A program made the position numbers and the translations under genes. From Chryseobacterium sp. G0162 (GTDB lineage Bacteria > Bacteroidota > Bacteroidia > Flavobacteriales > Weeksellaceae): a stretch of 64,000 nucleotides of DNA. The stretch lies in assembly GCF_003815715.1 (NCBI RefSeq), contig NZ_CP033922.1, positions 3,272,001-3,336,000 on the forward strand. The letters run 5' to 3'. Below the pieces are notes generated by a model. The model was not told the origin of the DNA and did no database searches. It saw nothing but the letters and a program-made list of their open reading frames with translations. Shown piece after piece: positions 52,372-60,346 of the stretch (positions are counted from its first letter, which is position 1; every line of letters starts with the position of its first letter).

Positions 52372-52911
52372 TTATTTGATGATATTATCAATAAACTGAT
52401 GCACAGTTTCTGAGTCCCAGTCTTTTGTGGCATCTTCCTTAATAAGAATTCTGCCGGTTTTATCCAGAAGAAAAGTCGTAGGAAAAACTTTAGGAAGGAT
52501 CTTTTCAGATATCGGGCTTTGTGCAATATACACAGGCACCGTATAATTATTTTCCTTTAGAAATTTTCTAACATCTTCTTCTTTATCATTCATGGCGATA
52601 AGTACAAAATCTACATGATCTTTTCTTGTATCATATAATTTCTGAATAGATGGCCATTCTTTTCTGCACGGTGGGCACCATGTTCCCCAGAAGTTAAGGA
52701 AAACAGCTTTATCCTTGAAATTTTTAAGGTTAGTGCTGGGTGCATTGATCCCTTTAAGGTCTATATCATAATCTTCTTCATTGATGTGTACTGCATTTTC
52801 AATGGTAGCGATAGGGAAGAACTGATTTTTCAGAAAATCCTTCACTCCCGGTACAAATGCTATAATACCAATGATGACAATTATTACAATAAAAATGATC
52901 CCTTTTTTCAT
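52372..52911 (-). CDS. TlpA/ResA-like thioredoxin-fold protein
   Basis: 179 residues. An N-terminal membrane helix (GIIFIVIIVIIGIIAFVPG) anchors a periplasmic thioredoxin domain with the active site WGTWCPPCRKEWP (Cys79 and Cys82). The Pro before the last strands is present (PTTFLLDKTGRIL). Proteins of this type reduce disulfides, often for cytochrome c maturation or repair of exported proteins. It starts 11 bp after the single-Cys thioredoxin-like gene. Confidence 0.93.
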   Translation of the reverse strand: MKKGIIFIVIIVIIGIIAFVPGVKDFLKNQFFPIATIENAVHINEEDYDIDLKGINAPSTNLKNFKDKAVFLNFWGTWCPPCRKEWPSIQKLYDTRKDHVDFVLIAMNDKEEDVRKFLKENNYTVPVYIAQSPISEKILPKVFPTTFLLDKTGRILIKEDATKDWDSETVHQFIDNIIK

Positions 52912-52922
52912 ATTCTGTTTTT

Positions 52923-53486
52923 TTATAACAGATCTAAGATTTCCTGAACGGCATCTTTACCTCTGTTTTTTGCATAATAGATCTGCAGGTCATTATAGAA
53001 AGTATCCTTTGGATACCCCTCTGGATCAGCTTTATATTTCATCAATAGCTCATATCCATATTTTGGACGGGGGCCCCATGAATTTTTTACATTAAAATCT
53101 TTATCAAGAATTAATACTTTCGGGATAGATTCAGTGCCATTGGTTAAAAATTGGTTGATTAAACTCTTATCACTGTCTCTTAAAAAAACTCTGATTTCAT
53201 TATGACCTTCAAAGAATTTAAAAAGTGCCGGAACTGTTGCACTGGCATCGCCACACCAAGCCTCAGAAATGATTAAAATCTTTCCGTCAAAATTCTTAGA
53301 CTCTAATTCTTTTCTTTGATCTTCATCCGGAACATACTTTTTAATGGTTCTGTCCATTCTCTGAAGTCCAAGCTCATAATATTGTTTATATTCAATTTCC
53401 TGTTGGTTAGCAGGATTGTCTAATCTTTGTTGTGCAATTTGAAGGTATTCTTCAAAAGAAATTCCCTGGTCCCAGTAATTTTTCAT
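52923..53486 (-). CDS. Thioredoxin-family protein with a single active-site cysteine
   Basis: 187 residues from ATG 53486. A thioredoxin-like core begins KILIISEAWCGDASATVP; the site reads W-C-G-D-A, so Cys78 stands alone without the second Cys of CxxC. The cis-Pro segment SIPKVLILDKDF is kept. A helical N-terminal extension (1-60) precedes it. There is no signal peptide, so it is cytoplasmic. This matches the Thioredoxin_9-like group. A single Cys suggests thiol exchange with a partner rather than intramolecular disulfide cycling. It sits between aroC (17-bp gap) and the TlpA-like gene. Confidence 0.88.
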   Translation of the reverse strand: MKNYWDQGISFEEYLQIAQQRLDNPANQQEIEYKQYYELGLQRMDRTIKKYVPDEDQRKELESKNFDGKILIISEAWCGDASATVPALFKFFEGHNEIRVFLRDSDKSLINQFLTNGTESIPKVLILDKDFNVKNSWGPRPKYGYELLMKYKADPEGYPKDTFYNDLQIYYAKNRGKDAVQEILDLL

Positions 53487-53503
53487 TACCAAAAATATTT
53501 ATA

Positions 53504-54574
53504 TTAAAAATTATTGATGTTTCTCGTTTTATTAATCAAAAATAAGTCTGCCAAAACAAATGCAGCAAGGCCTTCCACTACAGGAACAGCTCTAGGTACG
53601 ACACAGGGATCGTGACGTCCTTTTCCTTCTACAATCACAGGGTTTCCTTCCTTATCAATACTGTCCTGAGGTCTTAAAATAGTAGCAACAGGTTTGAATG
53701 CCATACGGAAATAAATGTCCATTCCATTGGAAATTCCTCCCTGGATTCCTCCTGAAAGATTAGATTTTGTGGTAAAATCCGTGTTGAATTGATCGTTATG
53801 CTCTTTTCCTGTCATTTTTGCTCCACAGAATCCGCTTCCATATTCAAAGCCTTTGCAGGCATTGATATTCAGCATTGCTTTTGCCAGTTCAGCCTGGAGT
53901 TTTGAAAATATAGGCTCACCAATTCCTACAGGAACATTTTTGATCACGCAGGTAATGGTTCCTCCAATTGTATTTCCTTCTTTTTTAATTTCTTTGATTC
54001 TGGCAATCATCTTTTCTGCCGTTTCAGCATCCGGACAACGTACATCATTGCTTTCCGTTTGAGAAAAGTCAAGAGCCTGGTAAGGTTTTTCGCAGAAAAT
54101 ATCGCCTACAGAAGAAACATAAGCATTGATCTCAATCTCTGGTAATAGTTGCTTGGCTAAAGCTCCTGCCACTACCCAGTTCATGGTTTCCCTGGCAGAA
54201 GATTTTCCTCCTCCGCGGTGATCTCTGAAACCAAATTTCTGATCATATGTGAAATCTGCATGACTAGGACGATAGGCTCCAGCAATATGGTCATAATCCT
54301 TTGATTTTTGATTTTCGTTTTCAATGATAAAACCAATGGGCGTACCTGTTGTTTTTCCATCAAAAATTCCGGAAAGAAACTTTACCGTGTCGCTTTCCTT
54401 TCTTTGAGTAACAATAGCTGACTGTCCGGGCTTTCTTCGGTTCAGTTCATATTGAACTTTATCGAGATCTACCGTTAAACCTGCCGGAAAATTATTGATG
54501 ATACCGCCATAAGCCACTCCGTGACTTTCTCCAAATGTTGTAAGACTAAGAAGATTACCTAATGTATTGAACAT
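53504..54574 (-). CDS. aroC: Chorismate synthase
   Basis: 356 residues, the normal length. It makes chorismate from EPSP with reduced FMN. All family signatures are present: [18 protein letters not shown] near the start, [26 protein letters not shown] (residues about 112-130) and the C-terminal [16 protein letters not shown]. It is the first gene of a run with two thioredoxin-fold genes; the link is not obviously functional. Confidence 0.98.
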   Translation of the reverse strand: MFNTLGNLLSLTTFGESHGVAYGGIINNFPAGLTVDLDKVQYELNRRKPGQSAIVTQRKESDTVKFLSGIFDGKTTGTPIGFIIENENQKSKDYDHIAGAYRPSHADFTYDQKFGFRDHRGGGKSSARETMNWVVAGALAKQLLPEIEINAYVSSVGDIFCEKPYQALDFSQTESNDVRCPDAETAEKMIARIKEIKKEGNTIGGTITCVIKNVPVGIGEPIFSKLQAELAKAMLNINACKGFEYGSGFCGAKMTGKEHNDQFNTDFTTKSNLSGGIQGGISNGMDIYFRMAFKPVATILRPQDSIDKEGNPVIVEGKGRHDPCVVPRAVPVVEGLAAFVLADLFLINKTRNINNF

Positions 54575-54624
54575 GATACAAAATTACCTTTTTTTCTTCA
54601 CATAATAAAGTTTCAGTATTTGTT

Positions 54625-56259
54625 CTATTTATGAATGTTTTCGATTTTATTGATGACTGTTTCGGCTTCTTTTTTCTCTTTGTAAGTCATTCTTTTCCAG
54701 ATGAATCCTTTTGCTATATTATTTTTGTCAATAGGCTGAGGGAAAATTCCGGCTTTTGCATCGTCAAAAATAAAACTCTCGGAAATGGCAGGAAGAGGGG
54801 TTTCAAAGTTGTAAGGATAGTTTTTGGAGACATTAAATTTTAAGTTGCCAACCTTAAAACTGTCGAATTGATGATACTCATAAAATGAGGGCTGATAAAG
54901 CTGTTCCTTTTTAAATCCGGCCATAAAATGTCCTAATTGAAAACTTGGAATATACTGTTGAATAAGTGTGGGGAAAGTTAATAATGAAATAAAAAGTAAA
55001 CTGAATACAGAAAAAACAGCAATGGATTTTCTTTTATCTGAATATTCATGAAACAAAACGAAAAATATAACGAAAAATACGTCTATGAAAAACCTGTATT
55101 GTGCTGAAAAAGCCAGTACAAGTATACTTTTTATCAACAAGGAGATACAGATCAGAGTGATGATTTTCTTTTTCTTCATCCAGGCAAATACTGAAAAAAC
55201 GAATAAGCTTAGTATGAACAGACTATTGATTTTTGATTTGATACCCTTCAGAAAGCACCAGTTTTTTATATGTTCCCAAGTGGAAAAACTTTGGATTTCT
55301 TCATACGAATACTGCATGTCATAGGTTTTCAGAATCGCATATTGGGAAGAAGTTTTCAATACCTCAGGATTAGGTTTCCAGACGAAGCCAAAATCTCCTA
55401 TAGATACCGGGAATACAAGATATCCAAATGTCCAGATATTTTTAATAAAGAATAACAATAAAATAAGAACTCCGAACAACAGCTTTTTAAAATCTGATTT
55501 AAAAATAAAAAAATTATAAAGGAAAACCAGTATTGGCAACCAGATCATAGTTGGTTTTATAGCAAAAACAAAAACAGAAAAGGCAAAGAGAAGACTGATG
55601 TTTCTATTTTCGGATATAACCTCATTTAAAATAATTAAAGAAAAGATAATAACAGGAAGATCAGGGCTGGGTGACTGTGAAAAAAGTAATAATATTGGAA
55701 TGAAACATAGCTGAATCCAGCTTTTTCTTTCAAGAATGTAAAGGGTATAGATAACCAGTAAAATCGAATTGATTCTCAGAAAAGGATCTGAAAAATTGGA
55801 GAAACCTGCTTGAAAAATATGCCATATCGACATTTGCCCCAATGTAAGATCCAGATTGGAAATTCCCTTGATAAGCCCATATTCCGTCAACCATTGAATG
55901 GTTGGGACATAATATCCGAAATGGTCCAATATATAAGGATAATAAGATCCGGTAAAAACTATTATAAAGGAAATGAACACTGTTAAAAACAAATCTTTTT
56001 TGGGGAATCTATAAAATTCCAGATATAGCCTTTCTTTAAAAAAGTAGAGTAACCCTAATAAGACAGTCGTAACTTCTACATAAATATTCAGGGGAATAAA
56101 AAAAGAAAAGACAGTCCATGTAAGACTTACTCCCATGATTCCTGAAAGTATTTTTCCGGAGATGCCCTGAAATAAGATTCCAAAGAATTTTTCCATGATT
56201 TTTCCAAGTCCTGATAAGACCGGAAGAAGAAAAATGGTGGAAAACAGAATGAGTATCAT
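54625..56259 (-). CDS. Polytopic membrane protein, possibly envelope glycan-related
   Basis: 544 residues from ATG 56259, with about 12-13 membrane helices and a C-terminal soluble part (about 450-544, ending KEAETVINKIENIHK). It resembles large integral membrane proteins of Bacteroidota and spirochaetes annotated as LIC_10190-type or ArnT-like glycosyltransferases, including an early loop with DHFGYYVPTIQWL. No catalytic motif is certain. A TTG at 56286 would place nine extra codons inside the terminator of the preceding gene, so the ATG right after the terminator is preferred. Confidence 0.78.
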   Translation of the reverse strand: MILILFSTIFLLPVLSGLGKIMEKFFGILFQGISGKILSGIMGVSLTWTVFSFFIPLNIYVEVTTVLLGLLYFFKERLYLEFYRFPKKDLFLTVFISFIIVFTGSYYPYILDHFGYYVPTIQWLTEYGLIKGISNLDLTLGQMSIWHIFQAGFSNFSDPFLRINSILLVIYTLYILERKSWIQLCFIPILLLFSQSPSPDLPVIIFSLIILNEVISENRNISLLFAFSVFVFAIKPTMIWLPILVFLYNFFIFKSDFKKLLFGVLILLLFFIKNIWTFGYLVFPVSIGDFGFVWKPNPEVLKTSSQYAILKTYDMQYSYEEIQSFSTWEHIKNWCFLKGIKSKINSLFILSLFVFSVFAWMKKKKIITLICISLLIKSILVLAFSAQYRFFIDVFFVIFFVLFHEYSDKRKSIAVFSVFSLLFISLLTFPTLIQQYIPSFQLGHFMAGFKKEQLYQPSFYEYHQFDSFKVGNLKFNVSKNYPYNFETPLPAISESFIFDDAKAGIFPQPIDKNNIAKGFIWKRMTYKEKKEAETVINKIENIHK

Positions 56260-56264
56260 AAAAA

Positions 56265-56290
56265 AAGATTGCTTAAAAATAAGCAATCTT
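56265..56290 (-). terminator. Terminator directly upstream of the next start codon
   Basis: Perfect 10-bp stem AAGATTGCTT / AAGCAATCTT with a 6-nt loop; on the minus strand a T-run follows and merges into ATG 56259 of the next gene. Confidence 0.88.
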
Positions 56291-56311
56291 TATATGTTAT
56301 GGTAAAAAAAA

Positions 56312-56863
56312 TTATCTTCTTGGTTGTACTCTTCCGTCTTTTCTATCCTGTGATCTACCGATGGTATATCCGGTAGCTCCACCTACCACGCCTCCGATTA
56401 CAGCACCCAGACCCCTGTTTTTCTTAGCAATAATTGCCCCTGCGGCTGCCCCACCTACAGTACCAATAATAGTACCTTTGGCTGCTTTACTCATTCCTTT
56501 TTTCTGAGTAGTTCCCTGTGAAGCACCACTTCCGTTATCAGCGTATCCACCATTGCTTCCACCGCCTGAGTTAGAGCTTCTGTCACGGTATATCGTTCTG
56601 GTTTCTCTTATTACTTTTGGTTTTGAATTATTTTCAGCAGTAGCTTTCGCTTTCTTGGTTTCGGAGATACTGTCTGCTTTTTTTTGAGCCTCGTATACCA
56701 GCTTTTCTTTTTCAATAGCCAGTTTTTGTCGTTCTATTTCAAGCTGTCTTGACTGGAATTCAAGCTTTTGTTCTTCCAGTGATTTCTCAGCAGTTCTGTC
56801 ATCTTTCTTGCAGGCCGTTAGTAAGAAAACGGATAAAAACCCTGCTAATACTATCTTTTTCAT
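56312..56863 (-). CDS. Lipoprotein with coiled coil and glycine zipper
   Basis: 183 residues. The start MKKIVLAGFLSVFLLTACKKD is a lipoprotein signal with Cys18. Residues about 28-75 form a charged coiled coil (EEQKLEFQSRQLEIERQKLAIEKEK). A Ser/Gly-rich linker (95-118) follows, and residues about 128-170 are a glycine zipper (GTIIGTVGGAAAGAIIA, GAVIGGVVGGATGYTIGR) of the YMGG/17-kDa-antigen type. Such proteins insert into or line the outer membrane. The arrangement recalls structural lipoproteins, but the exact role is unknown. Confidence 0.85.
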   Translation of the reverse strand: MKKIVLAGFLSVFLLTACKKDDRTAEKSLEEQKLEFQSRQLEIERQKLAIEKEKLVYEAQKKADSISETKKAKATAENNSKPKVIRETRTIYRDRSSNSGGGSNGGYADNGSGASQGTTQKKGMSKAAKGTIIGTVGGAAAGAIIAKKNRGLGAVIGGVVGGATGYTIGRSQDRKDGRVQPRR

Positions 56864-57108
56864 AACTCAAATTTTAATAAGCTTAAGCCTAAACGGCTTT
56901 AATTTTAGTTTTATTTTCAATTATGAAGCCAAAATTCAGTTAAAGAATGTTAAAGTTGATAGTAAAAGATTCAAATGAATTCTAAATCCTGATAAAGATC
57001 ACAGTGATAAAGAGGATTTGGAGTGAATCTTCTAATGAAGATTTATTGTAGTTTTCTGCCGCGGAATTTTTACTAAAATGAATTTGTAAGATATAGTTAA
57101 TCCATAGT
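56864..57108. other. Intergenic region, no gene seen
   Basis: AT-rich stretch between divergent genes with no open frame. AAGCTTAAGCCTAAACGGCTTTAA near 56880-56902 contains the imperfect inverted repeat AAGCC..GGCTT. Confidence 0.5.
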
Positions 57109-57141
57109 TTTTGTTGATTTAATTTATGATGCCTATTTTTG
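57109..57141 (+). promoter_or_regulatory. Promoter of the 57163-57609 gene
   Basis: TTTTG (57109-57113), a 20-nt spacer and TATTTTTG (57134-57141) fit the Bacteroidota promoter; ATG 57163 is 21 bp downstream. Confidence 0.75.
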
Positions 57142-57162
57142 AGAAACTAAATTACTTTCAAT

Positions 57163-57609
57163 ATGAAAAAATCAATTTTTACAGTAGCAGCTGTAGTAGG
57201 ATTACTGGCTGTTACTACTTCGTTTTCCTCCACTGATGTTGTGGAGAATCCATCTAAGACTCGTACAGAAGTATCGATTAAGGATGCAAAAACAAAGACA
57301 TATCCGGTTCGTTATGGATTGATATCTCAAAGTGGGACAAAAATGCTTTCAGGTTCAGGATTTGATCTGGGAGGATTTGTTGCCAAAAACACTGCTACAG
57401 GAGATGAGTATTTCACCGGTCAATACAATTACCGTGCGCTTCCCCAGTATTCTGAGGAAGATCTTCCGGAAGGAACCTATGAATTTTCAGGCATCCAGGG
57501 CCAGGGAGGCTGGGTAGGATATGGAACAGTAATTGCTACAGTATCGGATGAAAATGTAGATGATGATGGATACATTACAATATATGTTCCTATCACATGG
57601 GAAGAATAA
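57163..57609 (+). CDS. Exported hypothetical protein
   Basis: 148 residues. Signal peptide MKKSIFTVAAVVGLLAVTTSFSS (cleavage near residue 23). The mature part is about 120 residues of beta strands (TYPVRYGLISQSG, LPEGTYEFSGIQGQGGWVGYGT, GYITIYVPITWEE), as in a small periplasmic or secreted sandwich. No family recognised. Good promoter, own terminator, so it is a free-standing transcript. Confidence 0.85.
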   Translation: MKKSIFTVAAVVGLLAVTTSFSSTDVVENPSKTRTEVSIKDAKTKTYPVRYGLISQSGTKMLSGSGFDLGGFVAKNTATGDEYFTGQYNYRALPQYSEEDLPEGTYEFSGIQGQGGWVGYGTVIATVSDENVDDDGYITIYVPITWEE

Positions 57610-57645
57610 CTTTGTGAAAGACAAAATATTTATCTACATTTACCA

Positions 57646-57669
57646 AATCCTCGAATGAGGATTTTTTAA
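57646..57669 (+). terminator. Terminator of 57163-57609
   Basis: AATCCTC / GAGGATT stem, GAAT loop and six T. Confidence 0.85.
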
Positions 57670-57770
57670 TCAATATGTAGTTATTAATACTGTTGAATAT
57701 ATGATAACTCCTTAATGGGAGAAATATATAAACAGTTTACATAATATTCTGTTTGGATTTTTCTGAATAG

Positions 57771-57818
57771 ATTTTTTTCATCATTTGTGTTTTTTAGGCC
57801 TCCGCATGGAGGCCTTTT
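57771..57818 (+). repeat. 48-bp direct repeat, copy 1, with terminator hairpin
   Basis: The segment ATTTTTTTCATCATTTGTG followed by T-run and hairpin AGGCCTCC / GGAGGCCT (57796-57815, loop GCAT) recurs 287 bp further on (58058-58107). Each copy ends in a T-rich tail, so each can terminate transcription. Confidence 0.8.
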
Positions 57819-57913
57819 CTTTTTAATGCCTTTATGATTATACTCATATCTGTAGAGGAATAAGAATGGTATCTTTGATTAAACATTTTCTATTCCATAT
57901 TATCCTTATGATA

Positions 57914-57942
57914 AAAGTTCCTCATTTTGGGGAACTTTTTTA
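57914..57942 (+). terminator. Terminator-like hairpin in non-coding stretch
   Basis: AAAGTTCC / GGAACTTT stem, 9-nt loop and six T, with no gene immediately before it on the plus strand. Confidence 0.7.
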
Positions 57943-58057
57943 TTGCAAAGAGAAGACGTTGGAGAAGTGTAAATAAAAACGTTATATGACTGTGCTCATA
58001 AAATAGAAGAAAAAGAAGGCTTATTTTTGAGTTGAAATTTTTATTTCTGATATAAAA

Positions 58058-58107
58058 TTTTTTTTCATCATTTGTGTTTTTTGAGGCCTCCGGATGGGGG
58101 CTTTTTT
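58058..58107 (+). repeat. 48-bp direct repeat, copy 2, with terminator hairpin
   Basis: Second copy of the segment at 57771; its hairpin GCCTCC / GGGGGC (58086-58101) is imperfect and is followed by six T. Confidence 0.78.
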
Positions 58108-58139
58108 GATGATATAGTTTCATCTATGTGCTGAGTCAT

Positions 58140-58367
58140 TTATTCATCAAAAATTATTCTGCCGTCAAAAGGGTGATCCCAAACTACAAATATGCTTTCA
58201 TTTAATCTTCGGATAGGAGCTTGTATTATTTCATATTCCCCTTTTTCATTCAGTCTTTGTACAGTAAGGTTGCTGCCTTCACCTATTTCATTTACTTTGA
58301 ACTCAATCTGATATTGCTTTTCATGATTCTGAGCAAAATCTGTTTTTTTAAATTGTTTTTGTGACAT
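58140..58367 (-). CDS. Hypothetical protein, 75 residues
   Basis: ATG 58367 is preferred over an in-frame ATG at 58415, which would add an unlikely hydrophobic stretch. The product (MSQKQFKKTDFAQNHEKQYQIEF..., ending HPFDGRIIFDE) is a small soluble, probably all-beta protein with several charged strands and no signal peptide. It is flanked by long non-coding DNA on both sides. No family recognised. Confidence 0.65.
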   Translation of the reverse strand: MSQKQFKKTDFAQNHEKQYQIEFKVNEIGEGSNLTVQRLNEKGEYEIIQAPIRRLNESIFVVWDHPFDGRIIFDE

Positions 58368-58738
58368 GATATTAGATTTAAATGGTATGTTAAATGACAG
58401 AATAAATTGTGCCAAGTTGTGATTTTTTCTGCCTTCTTTGCTTCATGCGATATTTTGAAGTCTTATTCTTCTTTGCTTGATTTTTTATTTTAAAGTTTTT
58501 TTTAATTATTGATTTATTAAGTATTATCGGATTTGATAATGTTCCGATGTGTTTAGTAGAGTTATTATTTGTATATATTTAAAGTTCAATAGGTTTTGAG
58601 TGGTTATTTTTTAATTTAATTTTCTCTGTTTATGAATAAAATTTTTATTTTTTTTCGAAAAAAGTAATTCTTGGCACGATTTTTCAATATACCAATGCAA
58701 CTCATGTTTAATTTGAGTTTTCATGGTTATTAGTTTTT

Positions 58739-58767
58739 ATCCTCGGAATTTCCGAGGATTTTTTTTG
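58739..58767 (+). terminator. Orphan terminator hairpin
   Basis: ATCCTCGGA / TCCGAGGAT stem followed by eight T; the nearest plus-strand gene upstream ends at 57609, over 1.1 kb away. Confidence 0.8.
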
Positions 58768-58919
58768 TCTTGTAAAACAAGCTCGTCTTATGTTGAAGAT
58801 TTTGAAATTCTTCTTGTAATTTTTGAAATTCTGTAGAGAAGTAATATTAATAATGGAAGTTGATATTTATCATTCTAAAATCCTTCAATTTTTCAATTTT
58901 ATAATTCTCTTATCAGGGA

Positions 58920-58927
58920 TATTTTTG
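58920..58927 (+). promoter_or_regulatory. -7 element of the 58959 lipoprotein gene
   Basis: TATTTTTG matches TAnnTTTG, 31 bp before ATG 58959. Confidence 0.55.
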
Positions 58928-58958
58928 TATCATTGCAGTCAATTAAAATTTAATAATT

Positions 58959-59531
58959 ATGAAAAAATTATTGTTAGCATCATTATTTCTATTAACACTT
59001 ACTGCATGTGAAAGAGATGAAGCGGAAATGCAAGTAGAAAATAAGGTGGTTCCGTCCTCTTCTTTAAAGTCTATAACTGCTAAAGGTTCTGAAAAGATGA
59101 GTATGACTTTGGTTCAAGTTGACCGGTGGTATAGTTATAAGGTGCATAAACATTTTTTTGGAATCAATACAAGACCTCCGGGACAAAGTCCAAATGAGTT
59201 AGATTGGAAGTATGAACAAATAGGTTTTGCATTGGAATCTGTTTGGGTTCCAGGTAATTCGGGAAGCTCAGTTATAAGTATGATTCATCCGAAAAATTTA
59301 GATAATCTTTTAGTTACAACTGCTGTTGAAAGACAAAGTGCAGAGGCACAAGGTTATGTTGTTATAGAAAATTTAGGATATTCAATTCCTCAAAATACGA
59401 TGAATGCTTCTCCGGTTTATAGATATTTCAGACCTTCAAAGAGTGGTCACCTTTATACTAAAAATTTTGCTGAGCTAGGTAATGGAGGAAATGGCTGGAT
59501 ATATGAAGGAATCGCATTTTACGCTTATTAA
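58959..59531 (+). CDS. Lipoprotein with DUF5648-like repeat
   Basis: 190 residues. The lipobox LTLTAC puts the lipidated Cys at 17. Two related beta segments can be seen, one around WYSYKVHKHFFGINTR..WKYEQIGFALESV (about 50-90) and one at the end, PVYRYFRPSKSGHLYTKNFAELGNGGNGWIYEGIAFYAY (about 150-190). The latter fits the DUF5648 pattern (a His-(L/F)-Tyr-Thr start and a YEGIAFYA end), a beta-trefoil-like module found on secreted and surface proteins. Role unknown. Confidence 0.82.
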   Translation: MKKLLLASLFLLTLTACERDEAEMQVENKVVPSSSLKSITAKGSEKMSMTLVQVDRWYSYKVHKHFFGINTRPPGQSPNELDWKYEQIGFALESVWVPGNSGSSVISMIHPKNLDNLLVTTAVERQSAEAQGYVVIENLGYSIPQNTMNASPVYRYFRPSKSGHLYTKNFAELGNGGNGWIYEGIAFYAY

Positions 59532-59554
59532 TTAAGAAAATTAATTTATCATAA

Positions 59555-59581
59555 AAACCGTCTCGAAAAGATGGTTTTTTT
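59555..59581 (+). terminator. Terminator after the 58959 lipoprotein gene
   Basis: AAACCGTCT / AGATGGTTT stem (one G-U pair) with T-run. Confidence 0.85.
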
Positions 59582-59643
59582 ATTTAATATAAAAATGATA
59601 GAATTAAAATAGATGATATATCTAGTGAGAATAGGTAAATAAA

Positions 59644-59673
59644 AAAACCTCTAAATAAAATTTAGAGGTTTTA
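59644..59673 (-). terminator. Terminator of tRNA-Cys
   Basis: AACCTCTAAA / TTTAGAGGTT perfect stem with A/T flanks, starting 3 nt after the tRNA 3' end on the minus strand. Confidence 0.88.
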
Positions 59674-59676
59674 AAG

Positions 59677-59747
59677 AGGTACCTAGCGGATTCGAACCGC
59701 TGTAGATGGTGTTGCAGACCACTGCCTAGCCGCTCGGCCAAAGTACC
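59677..59747 (-). tRNA. tRNA-Cys (anticodon GCA)
   Basis: 71 nt on the minus strand. The acceptor arms GGTACTT and AGGTACC pair (one G-U), the T-loop reads GGTTCGAATCC and the anticodon loop CTGCAAC carries GCA. The D-arm is GCCGAGCGGCTAGGC-like. CCA is not encoded. The gene has its own promoter (59772-59802) and terminator, so it is a single transcript. Confidence 0.97.
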
Positions 59748-59771
59748 ATGTTTTACCATTTTTGAGGTGTG

Positions 59772-59802
59772 CAAATATAGCTAAATTTCTATACAAACCA
59801 AA
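59772..59802 (-). promoter_or_regulatory. Promoter of tRNA-Cys
   Basis: On the minus strand TTTG (59799-59802), a 19-nt spacer and TATATTTG (59772-59779): a full match to the Bacteroidota promoter, 24 nt before the tRNA. Confidence 0.85.
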
Positions 59803-59806
59803 GTTT

Positions 59807-60304
59807 TTATGCGATTTCTTTCTTTCCTAGAGTGTCAATTTCGCTTTTTGCTTGAATTTCAGCCATATAATTTTTTAGATTAATTACTCTTGTGTCGCTC
59901 CAGCTGTCGTGCCATCCGTTTACCCCAAGAAATGAGAGCCCATCAAAAGGAACAATTCTGGAAAGACTTCTGTACATAATTTGTTGGGTTGTTGGTTTTG
60001 TCCCATCTGTACTGATTACTTTGGTCCCTGTAATATACTTTGAAATGGTTTTCCCATCTAAATAGTTTTCCATCAGAAAGTAATAAAGGTAATAGTTGAA
60101 ATTTCCAATAAAGAGACTCCATAAAAAGCCTCCATTACTATAGAAGTAGAAAAACTCAAGTGAAGTAATGTTATAAAGGAAATTGCAAATACTAGAGAGG
60201 AGGTAATTGACAATATATATGATGATAACATCTATGAAATTATTGGCAAACCTAATCCATAATGAAGCCTTATTGTATTCAACAATATTTAAAATTCTTT
60301 TCAT
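59807..60304 (-). CDS. RDD-family membrane protein
   Basis: 165 residues. The opening ASLWIRFANNFIDVIIIYIV carries the R..D part of the RDD pattern, followed by three membrane spans and the conserved DGKTISKYITGTKVISTDG (about 83-101) typical of the family. RDD proteins are inner-membrane proteins, some acting as ion exchangers; the role here is not evident. It lies 42 bp after the DUF4403 gene on the same strand. Confidence 0.9.
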   Translation of the reverse strand: MKRILNIVEYNKASLWIRFANNFIDVIIIYIVNYLLSSICNFLYNITSLEFFYFYSNGGFLWSLFIGNFNYYLYYFLMENYLDGKTISKYITGTKVISTDGTKPTTQQIMYRSLSRIVPFDGLSFLGVNGWHDSWSDTRVINLKNYMAEIQAKSEIDTLGKKEIA

Positions 60305-60346
60305 GGGTCGGTTATTAGTTTTTTTTAACTGGATTTTATTTGATTT

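Larger units (their letters stand above)
57670..58139. other. 470-bp non-coding stretch with several terminator-like hairpins
   Basis: No credible gene. It contains hairpins at 57796-57822, 57914-57942 and 58086-58107 besides the one at 57646, spaced about 120-170 bp. A TAnnTTTG-like box TATCTTTG lies at 57870-57877, so a transcript of about 60 nt ending at 57942 is possible. The 77-codon minus-strand frame crossing these hairpins is not believable. Confidence 0.6.
58368..58958. other. 590-bp intergenic region with one terminator hairpin
   Basis: Very AT-rich with no credible gene. It holds the strong hairpin at 58739-58767 with nothing coding before it on the plus strand, and the -7 element of the next lipoprotein gene at 58920-58927. 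A short non-coding transcript ending at 58767 is conceivable. Confidence 0.55.

Noticed and set aside
57890..58123. 77-codon minus-strand frame
   Set aside because: It runs across two terminator hairpins and has low-complexity AT-driven composition.
58823..59011. 62-codon plus-strand frame before the 58959 lipoprotein
   Set aside because: It overlaps the promoter box and start of the better-supported lipoprotein gene in another frame.
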